7,574 nt of DNA from Bacteroidales bacterium. Its GTDB lineage: Bacteria > Bacteroidota > Bacteroidia > Bacteroidales > UBA932. This document shows, one piece after another, positions 1 to 5,136 of the stretch (position 1 is its first letter; every line of letters begins with the position of its first letter). The notes below the pieces were generated by a model. It did no database searches and had not been told where the DNA came from. It saw only the letters and a list, made by a program, of their open reading frames with translations. A program made the position numbers and the translations under genes. Location of the stretch: positions 1 through 7,574 of the forward strand of contig JAEFAI010000051.1 of assembly GCA_016291185.1 (NCBI GenBank), given 5' to 3'.

Positions 1-260
1 CGGCCGTCGATGGTGCCCTGTCCGGTCACGACGCCGTCGCCGTCCGGATGGGTCGCATCCATGCCGAAGTTGGTGCAGCGGTGCTGCACGAACATGTCGA
101 ATTCTTCGAAACTGCCCGGATCCAGGAGTTTCTCAAGCCGCTCGCGGGCGGTGAGTTTGCCCTTCTGGTGCTGGGCGTCGATACGCTGCTGGCCGCCGCC
201 GAGTTTCGCCGTAGCGCGGCGCTCGACCAGCTCTTGGATTTTATCTTGCTGGATACTCAT
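1..260 (-). CDS. Acyl-CoA carboxylase carboxyltransferase subunit (propionyl-CoA carboxylase beta / methylmalonyl-CoA decarboxylase alpha), N-terminal part
   Basis: The gene is cut by the left edge of the window: 86 codons plus two bases are present of a family usually about 510-520 residues long. Visible motifs are an N-terminal helix (KIQELVERR), AKLGGG at 18-23, [19 protein letters not shown] near 33-51, [16 protein letters not shown] near 52-67 and [13 protein letters not shown] at the end. This is the usual start of the biotin-dependent carboxyltransferase family that moves CO2 between carboxybiotin and propionyl-CoA or a related acyl-CoA in the cytoplasm. In Bacteroidota this protein commonly serves the succinate-propionate pathway; that role is inferred from the family. 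The ATG at 258-260 is chosen because it lies about 16 bases after the expected transcription start of the promoter at 283-290 and gives the normal family N-terminus. Carboxylase and decarboxylase subunits cannot be told apart without the rest of the operon. Confidence 0.92.
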   Translation of the reverse strand, partial: MSIQQDKIQELVERRATAKLGGGQQRIDAQHQKGKLTARERLEKLLDPGSFEEFDMFVQHRCTNFGMDATHPDGDGVVTGQGTIDG

Positions 261-282
261 AATTCGGTAATACAAAATCGGG

Positions 283-290
283 CAAATATA
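283..290 (-). promoter_or_regulatory. Bacteroidota-type -7 box upstream of the carboxyltransferase gene
   Basis: Read on the minus strand the bases are TATATTTG, a perfect match to the Bacteroidota primary-sigma -7 consensus TAnnTTTG. The expected start of transcription is near 276-280, giving a leader of roughly 16-20 bases before the ATG. The -33 region falls in the T-run of the upstream gene's terminator, so it is T-rich but not a clean TTTG. Confidence 0.65.
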
Positions 291-304
291 GAGATTATTC
301 TTCG

Positions 305-336
305 AAAAAAAAAGAGCCGCGTGGTGCGGCTCTTTT
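305..336 (-). terminator. Rho-independent terminator of the CE15 gene
   Basis: AAAAGAGCCGC (310-320) pairs perfectly with GCGGCTCTTTT (326-336) around the five-base loop GTGGT. On the minus strand the hairpin is followed by an uninterrupted run of T (complement of the nine A at 305-313). It starts about 20 bases after the stop codon of the minus-strand esterase gene. No plus-strand gene ends here, so the minus strand is the likely user. Confidence 0.9.
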
Positions 337-355
337 CGTTTTATGGGCGTGCAGC

Positions 356-1876
356 CTATTTTTTGCTGCTTTCCTTGATCTTGTTGCTGGCCCATTCGAT
401 GAAATACTTCATGTTCGGGCCGTCCGTATGGCCGCCGGCGTGCTGGCGCCAGGCCAGTTCACCGTCCAGCAGCCCCGTGAGCACCGGCGGCATCTGCTCT
501 TTGCGGTAGTCGTTCGACAGGCCGAGGTCCTTGGCGCCGAGCAGCTTGAACACCTCGCCGGCGGCGATGGTCGCCTGCCAGCTGCCGTACTGGTCCAGCC
601 ACAGGGCGTCGCCCTGCTCGGGAATGCCGTAGCTGATGAAGACCAGGCGCGGCGCGCAGAGCGCGATGAGCTCGTGGGAATCGACCGGGAGCATACCGGC
701 GTTCCAGGCCCCCGTCTTCGATTCGATGGCATCATATTTAATGTAGTTGCCGGCCATCCAGTGATACTCGCCGGAGTTGGAGAGATTCTCCAGGCCTTCG
801 CCGAAGATGCGGCGGTGCAGGGTAGCGCCGCCCTTGCCGGACGAGCCGATCAGGCCCATGTAGAAGCGCTCCTCGAAAGCGAGCGTCACCAGGGCGGCCT
901 TGCCGTAGCGGGACACACCTTCGATGCCGACATGCTTCGCATCGACATCCGGGTCGGTCTCGAGATAATCCAGGCCGCGTGCGGCGCCCCAGGCCCAGGC
1001 GCGAAGCGATCCCCAGTCGTCCGGTTTGCGAGGCTGGCCTTTGTTGGTCAGGCCGATGATGCCGCGCGTGAGGCCGGCGCCGTTGTCCGCCTGGATGCTG
1101 GCCGGGTCAATCATGGCGTAGCCCCAGCCGGCGGCGAGCAGCTGCTGGTTGGACGGCGGATCCTGCCCGGGAGCGAGCTGCTGCGGGCGGGCGAATGCCG
1201 CGAACGGGTTGGCCGGCTCGAAAGGCTGCCAGGCCGGATATTTCTTCATTAGTTCGGCCGTCTCCGGATCGTTCTCCAGCAGGCGGCGCAGTACCTTATT
1301 AATGACGGCCATGTCGGCTCCGCCGGGCTTGACGGGGTTCGGGAGGTTCGCGGCGCCGAACATCATCAGCACCGGGACCGGACCCTCGGCGTTTGCCGGC
1401 GTCACGACGACCATTTTAATATCCACGTTGATGGACGGGCAGGCGCTGTTGTCCACGTGGCCGACGAGTTGCTTGGCCTTGGCGCGGATCATGCCGACCA
1501 TCTCGATCTCTTCCGCCTCGACCCTCCAGGTGACGCCCGGGACGTTGGCCGGGACGCGGCCGTACACTTCGCGCTCGAAGCCCTCGACGATCTCGGGCCG
1601 GCGGACTTCCCACCACTGTTTGGCGGTGGTCACCTTCTTGCCTTTCTCAGTCTTGAGGATTTCGGGCAGTACCGGGTAGGGATTGGCTTTGCTCTCATCG
1701 TAATTGGCGGCAAAAGGGCTCTTCTCGTCGGCGTCGAAGCCGCGCCGGATGGACTTGATACCCAGTTGGTCGAGCATGTTCTGGTGGTCCTGCTCGGCCG
1801 TAAATGTCACCGGTTCCTGCGCGAAGGAGGCTGCGCACAGCAGGCTGGCGGCAAATAATAAGAGTGATTTTTTCAT
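356..1876 (-). CDS. Secreted carbohydrate esterase family 15 (glucuronoyl methylesterase-like)
   Basis: Predicted 506-residue alpha/beta hydrolase. CE15 enzymes cut the ester between 4-O-methyl-glucuronic acid on xylan and lignin alcohols. Residues 1-19 form a type I signal peptide (MKKS, hydrophobic core, ASFA then QEP) with no lipobox, so the protein is exported and probably periplasmic. Family motifs in order are a nucleophile elbow G-V-S322-R-Y-G-K (320-326), [12 protein letters not shown] (345-356) followed by FGE, the segment GEYHWMAGN (369-377), [13 protein letters not shown] (398-410), and a C-terminal GGH483TDGPN carrying the likely catalytic histidine. The Glu that precedes SGxGG in fungal CE15 enzymes appears to be Ser345 here, so the acid may be E420 or D423 in the loop PEQGD, as proposed for bacterial members. 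The region 176-245 is a probable bacterial insertion. No SusC/SusD or other glycan genes adjoin it. Its terminator is at 305-336. The family call is strong; the true substrate is unproven. Confidence 0.88.
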   Translation of the reverse strand: MKKSLLLFAASLLCAASFAQEPVTFTAEQDHQNMLDQLGIKSIRRGFDADEKSPFAANYDESKANPYPVLPEILKTEKGKKVTTAKQWWEVRRPEIVEGFEREVYGRVPANVPGVTWRVEAEEIEMVGMIRAKAKQLVGHVDNSACPSINVDIKMVVVTPANAEGPVPVLMMFGAANLPNPVKPGGADMAVINKVLRRLLENDPETAELMKKYPAWQPFEPANPFAAFARPQQLAPGQDPPSNQQLLAAGWGYAMIDPASIQADNGAGLTRGIIGLTNKGQPRKPDDWGSLRAWAWGAARGLDYLETDPDVDAKHVGIEGVSRYGKAALVTLAFEERFYMGLIGSSGKGGATLHRRIFGEGLENLSNSGEYHWMAGNYIKYDAIESKTGAWNAGMLPVDSHELIALCAPRLVFISYGIPEQGDALWLDQYGSWQATIAAGEVFKLLGAKDLGLSNDYRKEQMPPVLTGLLDGELAWRQHAGGHTDGPNMKYFIEWASNKIKESSKK

Positions 1877-1917
1877 TGTATTGGTTTTAAAACTCCTACT
1901 AAGTTAGTGTTTTCTCT

Positions 1918-1943
1918 CCAAAATAGAATGAGAAGACATCAAA
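1918..1943 (-). promoter_or_regulatory. Weak candidate promoter of the CE15 gene
   Basis: On the minus strand TATTTTGG (1925-1918) matches the TAnnTTTG -7 box at seven of eight positions, and a TTTG lies upstream at 1943-1940. The gap between them is only 14 bases, shorter than the usual 19-21, so this is tentative. It would give a leader of about 35 bases before the ATG at 1876. No other good box is seen between 1877 and 2000 on this strand. Confidence 0.3.
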
Positions 1944-1992
1944 TTCTTGCTGATTATTTTTTGGAAAGCTGATGCTTTTCCGAAAAAATGAC

Positions 1993-2000
1993 TATCTTTG
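1993..2000 (+). promoter_or_regulatory. -7 box of the tRNA-Pro promoter
   Basis: TATCTTTG is a perfect match to TAnnTTTG. Its last base is 20 bases before the first base of the mature tRNA, leaving a short 5' leader for RNase P to remove. The upstream -33 region lacks a clear TTTG; instead the AT-rich imperfect dyad at 1957-1988 occupies it. Confidence 0.75.
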
Positions 2001-2019
2001 CAATCCCTTTCGAGGGCAT

Positions 2020-2092
2020 CTGGGTGTGGCGCAGTTGGTAGCGCACCTGGTTAGGGACCAGGAGGTCGCTCGTTCAAGTCGAGTCACCCAGA
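2020..2092 (+). tRNA. tRNA-Pro, anticodon AGG
   Basis: A 73-base cloverleaf can be laid out with standard numbering and no insertions. The acceptor stem CTGGGTG (2020-2026) pairs with CACCCAG (2085-2091), and the discriminator is A73. The D stem is GCGC/GCGC with loop AGTTGGTA (G18, G19 present). The anticodon stem is CCTGG/CCAGG with loop TTAGGGA. The variable loop is AGGTC. The T stem is GCTCG/CGAGT with loop TTCAAGT. The first pair C1-G72, A73, G35, G36 and G37 are all expected of bacterial tRNA-Pro. The anticodon is 2053-2055, AGG, with A at position 34, which is unusual in bacteria, where the proline set is normally UGG, GGG and CGG. CCA is not encoded (CAC follows the discriminator), so it must be added after transcription. 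It has its own promoter and terminator and is a single-gene unit. Confidence 0.95.
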
Positions 2093-2131
2093 CACGAAAA
2101 AGCCATCGCACATCGCGGTGGCTTTTTCGTG
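2093..2131. terminator. Bidirectional rho-independent terminator after tRNA-Pro
   Basis: CACGAAAAAGCCA (2093-2105) pairs perfectly with TGGCTTTTTCGTG (2119-2131). Four more pairs inside (2106-2109 with 2115-2118, one of them T-G) give a 17-bp stem with a five-base loop. The A-run and T-run in the arms make it symmetrical, so it can end the plus-strand tRNA transcript and also the minus-strand operon finishing with the DUF4301 gene at 2260. It begins directly after the tRNA discriminator base. Confidence 0.88.
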
Positions 2132-2134
2132 CCC

Positions 2135-2224
2135 GGGTGACTCCGCTCCGCTTCATGAACGAGGGGGCGGACCCCCTCGAGCTCCCCTGCGTCGGCCTTC
2201 GGCCTCCGAATATGCCCGAGGCCG
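2135..2224. repeat. Hairpin-rich intergenic segment, possible dispersed repeat or structured 3' UTR
   Basis: This non-coding stretch between the tRNA terminator and the DUF4301 stop holds several inverted repeats. GAGGGGG (2161-2167) pairs with CCCCCTC (2172-2178) over a CGGA loop. GGCC-TTC-GGCC lies at 2194-2204. CGGCCTC (2200-2206) pairs with GAGGCCG (2218-2224) as an alternative to the previous hairpin. TCGGCCT is repeated in tandem at 2192-2205. GGGTGACTC at 2135-2143 is the exact reverse complement of the tRNA 3' part at 2081-2089. No start with a plausible gene behind it is seen. It may be a repeated intergenic element, or the folded 3' end of the minus-strand operon transcript. The copy number in the genome cannot be judged from one window. 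Confidence 0.45.
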
Positions 2225-2250
2225 CTGACTTTGTGGTGTCCGTAGGGTTA

Positions 2251-2271
2251 GCCCACCGGTTATTGGTGGGC
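2251..2271 (-). other. Small hairpin spanning the stop codon of the DUF4301 gene
   Basis: GCCCACC (2251-2257) and GGTGGGC (2265-2271) form a seven-base-pair stem whose loop contains the TAA stop of the minus-strand gene (2260-2262). No T-run follows on the minus strand, so it is not a standard terminator by itself. It may protect the mRNA 3' end, or be chance in GC-rich DNA. Confidence 0.35.
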
Positions 2272-3753
2272 GTCGCGGAGCAGGTCGAGCACGACCTTCA
2301 CCGGGTTGAAGGTCTCGATGGGGACCTCGACGAAGAGCGTGTTCCAGTCGGACATCGAGCCGTTCCACAGGCCGGGCAGTTCCAGCGCGCGCAGTTCGCG
2401 GCCCTGGTAGCTCTTGCTGCTGATCAGGCCCGTCTCCTCATCCACATAGTCCAGCAGGTTGAACTTGCTGCCGTCGTGACGGCGCAGGCAGCAGACCAGG
2501 TCCACCGGGTTGAAGTGCGTGGCGGACTTGAGTGCGGCGACGGCCGCAGGGTCGTCGGGGTTGATCTGCGCGCCCTCGAGGATTTGCAGGGAGGTGGCGC
2601 CGTCCTTGTCGCGGATGATGAAGGGGCCGCCGCCCGGCTCGCCGAGGTTTTTGACCATGCCGCAGACGCGGATGGGGCGGTCGAGCTTGGCGCGCAGCAT
2701 TTCCGCGCGGTCGCGGCTGTCCTTGGGCTCCGGCAGTTCGATGCGCAGCTCGTCGTGGAGGAATTCCTCGATCTCGTTGCAGAGCTCCTGGCACTCGGGC
2801 GTCGCGAAAGGATCGTCCTGGACGACATTGTAAACAGGGATATAGGAAGCGTCGGCTATTTCCTTGCGTATCTGCGTCAGCTGGTCCAGCGCATAGATGT
2901 AGCCGTGGATGCGGTCGCGCAGCTCCAGCGCGCGGCCCATCAGGACCTTCTTCCAACGATAGGTAGTCGGCTGCATGCGCTCCACGCAGACGTTGTCGAT
3001 ATTCTTGATGGACACGAGCTCCGCGTCCAGCGCGTTCAGGTTATAAATCAGGGCGCCGTGGCCCGCCGGGCGGGTCAGGATGGTGCCGTCCTCTTTGAGG
3101 AAGGGTTTGCCCTCGGCGTCCACAGCCAGGGTGTCGGTCTCCTTAGCCTGGTAGGTGAAGGTGATGTTGTACTTTACCCCGTAGCGCTGCTCGTAGCTTG
3201 CGCGGATCTCCTCCACGGCGGCCTCGAAGAGGGACCGGTGCTCCGGGGAGATGGTGACGACGAGGTCAACGCTGTCGTCGGCGTTGCGCATGTAGGCCTG
3301 GCCTTCGACGAAGTGCTCCGCCAGGGCGGTGCGCGTCTCGTCGGGGTAGCGGTGGAATTTCAGCACGCCCTTGGGCTTGGCGCCATAGGCGAGCCCGGCG
3401 TCGGTGAGGAGTTTGCGGGCGGCATCGACCGGGTTGAACGGCGCCTTTCCGAAGACTTCGGGGGAGTAGAAAGCGAATTTCTCCAGGTTGGCGGCCAGCT
3501 TCTCCGTGGCTGCGTTGGGGGCGTCGATGCCGGCGAAAATGTCCTTGAACATACGGGAAGCGGCGCCGGAGGCGGGCACAAACTTGCAGCGGCCGTGCAC
3601 GGTGGCCTCGTCAGCATAGCGTACGGCGGCGTCCTGCGCTGCCTCGTCCAGCACTTCGATGCCGTTGCCCGGGATAGCGGGCGCAACGATCTTCAGCCAG
3701 GGGAATCCCTTGCGGAAGCGCTCGATCTGAGCATTCATAGTGGTCTTGTCCAT
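2260..3753 (-). CDS. DUF4301 family protein, nucleotidyltransferase-like
   Basis: 497 residues, cytoplasmic (no signal peptide or membrane segment), close to the usual length of the DUF4301 family found in Bacteroidota. The family function is not established as far as I know. In order the protein shows KFVPASGAASRMFKD (57-71), which resembles the glycine-rich loop and basic residue of sugar-nucleotide pyrophosphorylases; TISPEH (167-172); RPAGHGALIYNLN (228-240), similar to the PxGxGG segment of the UDP-sugar pyrophosphorylase group; and IKNIDNV (249-255), similar to their VDN metal-binding motif. The second half (about 260-497) carries PVYNVVQDDPF, RVCGMVKNLGEPGGGPF and SSKSYQGRELRALELPGLWNGSM, all without a function I can name. 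The start at 3753 follows pdxB by 25 bp in the same direction, suggesting it is the last gene of that operon. There is no Shine-Dalgarno sequence. The family call is confident; the enzyme class is inference from motif order. Confidence 0.85.
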   Translation of the reverse strand: MDKTTMNAQIERFRKGFPWLKIVAPAIPGNGIEVLDEAAQDAAVRYADEATVHGRCKFVPASGAASRMFKDIFAGIDAPNAATEKLAANLEKFAFYSPEVFGKAPFNPVDAARKLLTDAGLAYGAKPKGVLKFHRYPDETRTALAEHFVEGQAYMRNADDSVDLVVTISPEHRSLFEAAVEEIRASYEQRYGVKYNITFTYQAKETDTLAVDAEGKPFLKEDGTILTRPAGHGALIYNLNALDAELVSIKNIDNVCVERMQPTTYRWKKVLMGRALELRDRIHGYIYALDQLTQIRKEIADASYIPVYNVVQDDPFATPECQELCNEIEEFLHDELRIELPEPKDSRDRAEMLRAKLDRPIRVCGMVKNLGEPGGGPFIIRDKDGATSLQILEGAQINPDDPAAVAALKSATHFNPVDLVCCLRRHDGSKFNLLDYVDEETGLISSKSYQGRELRALELPGLWNGSMSDWNTLFVEVPIETFNPVKVVLDLLRDAHQ

Positions 3754-3778
3754 GGTGTTATGGTGCTTTATGTGGTTG

Positions 3779-4813
3779 TTAAAAGTAGAATTCGCGGCGG
3801 TAGCGGTAGTTGATACGGAGTTCGTTGAAGCTGTCCGGATTCATCCGGAACATGAAGTCGTCCGTGAAGATCGGGTAGTTGTACTGGATTACCGAGGCGA
3901 TCTGGCCCTGGGTTTTGTCGTGGGCATCGATGCGGACGGCCTGGTATTCCAGGATCTCCGTGGTCGGGAAGAAATCGTACAGTTCTTTGATCGAGAAGTA
4001 GCGCGCGACGGCCCGGATGGCTAGCGAAGTGCCAATCTGCTTGCCCTGCAGGGTGTAGCCGGCGATGTGCGGGGTGGCGATGTCCACGAGGTCCATCAGC
4101 TCGCGGTTGATCTTGGGCTCGTGGCACCACGCGTCAAGGGCCACGGGGCCCAGCCGGGGAATCGCCCGGATGAGGTCCTTCTCCACGACGAGCTCGCCCT
4201 GGGCGGCATTGATGAAGAAGGCGCCGGGTTTCATCGTGGCGAAGAAATCGGCATTGGCCATGCCGCGCGTGGTCTCATTGACCGGGATGTGCATCGTGAT
4301 GACATCGGAGCCTTCCAGGACGGTATGGAGGTCGTGGAACTCCGAGTGCCATTCTTTCTCGGCGCGGAGCGGGTCATAGCGGAGCGTCTTGAAGCCCAGC
4401 GCGAGGGCCATTTCTTCGACGCGGGAGCCGGCGGATCCGAGGCCGATGATGCCGATCGTGGCGCCGTCGAGGGAGATGCTCTTGCGCGAAGCGGTCCCGA
4501 AGAGGGCGGAGAAGACATAATTGGTCACGCCGCCGGCGTTGCAGCCCGAGGCGTTCTGGACATAGATGCCGTGCTCCTTGCACCACTTCTGGTCGATGTT
4601 GTCCATACTGGCCGTGGCCGTGGCGATGAGCTTGACGCTCGTCCCTTTCAGCATGGCGGCGTCGCAGCGGGTGCGGGTGCGGATGACGAGCGCGTCGGCG
4701 TCCAGCAAGTCTTCCCGGACAATCTCCGGTCCGTCCTTGTAGAGCACCTCCGCACCGTAGGGCTCGAAGACGCCTTCAACAAAAGGTATCGCGCGATCAA
4801 TAACGAATTTCAT
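3779..4813 (-). CDS. pdxB: Erythronate-4-phosphate dehydrogenase
   Basis: 344 residues, a D-2-hydroxyacid dehydrogenase-type enzyme that oxidises 4-phosphoerythronate in DXP-dependent pyridoxal phosphate synthesis. The N-terminal half-domain holds VIRTRT (43-48) and ATATASMDNID (64-74); the NAD-binding fold has G124-L-G126-S-A-G129 and D147 after the second strand. The catalytic region reads INAAQGELV (201-209), DAWCHEP (227-233) and PHIAGYT (248-254). E232 and H249 match the catalytic Glu and His, but the invariant Arg of the family (NACRG in E. coli, SSRGE in Bacteroides as I recall it) is Gln205. The C-terminal dimerisation segment is present, ending PDSFNELRINYRYRREFYF, as in known PdxB, so this is PdxB by architecture rather than a generic dehydrogenase. 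The start ATG overlaps the DUF721 stop by four bases (ATGA), indicating coupled translation. Activity is uncertain because of R to Q. Confidence 0.85.
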   Translation of the reverse strand: MKFVIDRAIPFVEGVFEPYGAEVLYKDGPEIVREDLLDADALVIRTRTRCDAAMLKGTSVKLIATATASMDNIDQKWCKEHGIYVQNASGCNAGGVTNYVFSALFGTASRKSISLDGATIGIIGLGSAGSRVEEMALALGFKTLRYDPLRAEKEWHSEFHDLHTVLEGSDVITMHIPVNETTRGMANADFFATMKPGAFFINAAQGELVVEKDLIRAIPRLGPVALDAWCHEPKINRELMDLVDIATPHIAGYTLQGKQIGTSLAIRAVARYFSIKELYDFFPTTEILEYQAVRIDAHDKTQGQIASVIQYNYPIFTDDFMFRMNPDSFNELRINYRYRREFYF

Positions 4814-5136
4814 TTCAGAATCAGTTCTTTGACGGTATCCGACTCTCCTTCGTCGCGGGTGAACAGCTCGTCCTGCGCGAGCAGGGCATTGACCTTGGCG
4901 AGGAGCGTGTCCCGCTGGAAGGCCAGCTGGCTGCGCACCACGGAGGAATCGACGGTGATATAAAGTTTTCCATCCCGGAAGAAGCGGCGTATCGTGTAGC
5001 GGCCTGCGCCGGAAGCGGCGTCCCAGGCCGCGAAGATGCGCTGCGTGTTGAGTCCGGAGGTGAGTTTGCTGGTGCGGAGGTATTCCTGAATCAGCTCGGA
5101 CAGGGGGAGGGCAGTCTTGCGGGCGACTCTACTCAT
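4810..5136 (-). CDS. DUF721 (DciA-like) protein
   Basis: 108 residues, a typical length for the stand-alone DUF721 proteins of Bacteroidota. Visible hallmarks are an N-terminal helix LSELIQEYLRTSKL (12-25), the conserved tryptophan W38 after the RIFAAWDAASG segment, R46-Y-T-I-R, and the family core GKLYITVDSSVVRSQL (56-71) leading to a helix with LLAKVNALL (78-86). DUF721 includes DciA, which helps load or run the replicative helicase in bacteria without DnaC or DnaI; whether short Bacteroidota versions do this is inference. The ATG overlaps the recF stop by eight bases (ATGAGTAG), and its TGA overlaps the pdxB start by four, so it is translationally coupled on both sides. The link with recF supports a role in DNA replication or repair. 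Confidence 0.85.
   Translation of the reverse strand: MSRVARKTALPLSELIQEYLRTSKLTSGLNTQRIFAAWDAASGAGRYTIRRFFRDGKLYITVDSSVVRSQLAFQRDTLLAKVNALLAQDELFTRDEGESDTVKELILK

Noticed and set aside
428..1252. A 274-codon plus-strand frame
   Set aside because: It is antisense to the well-supported CE15 gene, with no promoter or family motif of its own.
2251..2271. The stop-codon hairpin as the operon terminator
   Set aside because: No T-run follows it on the minus strand; the bidirectional hairpin at 2093-2131 is a far better terminator.
1972..3813. A 613-codon open frame on the plus strand
   Set aside because: It runs through the tRNA, its terminator and the whole DUF4301 gene antisense. It lacks recognisable domains and is the usual product of GC-rich third codon positions on the opposite strand.
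4067..4963. A 298-codon plus-strand frame
   Set aside because: It is antisense to pdxB and the DUF721 gene and shows no domain.
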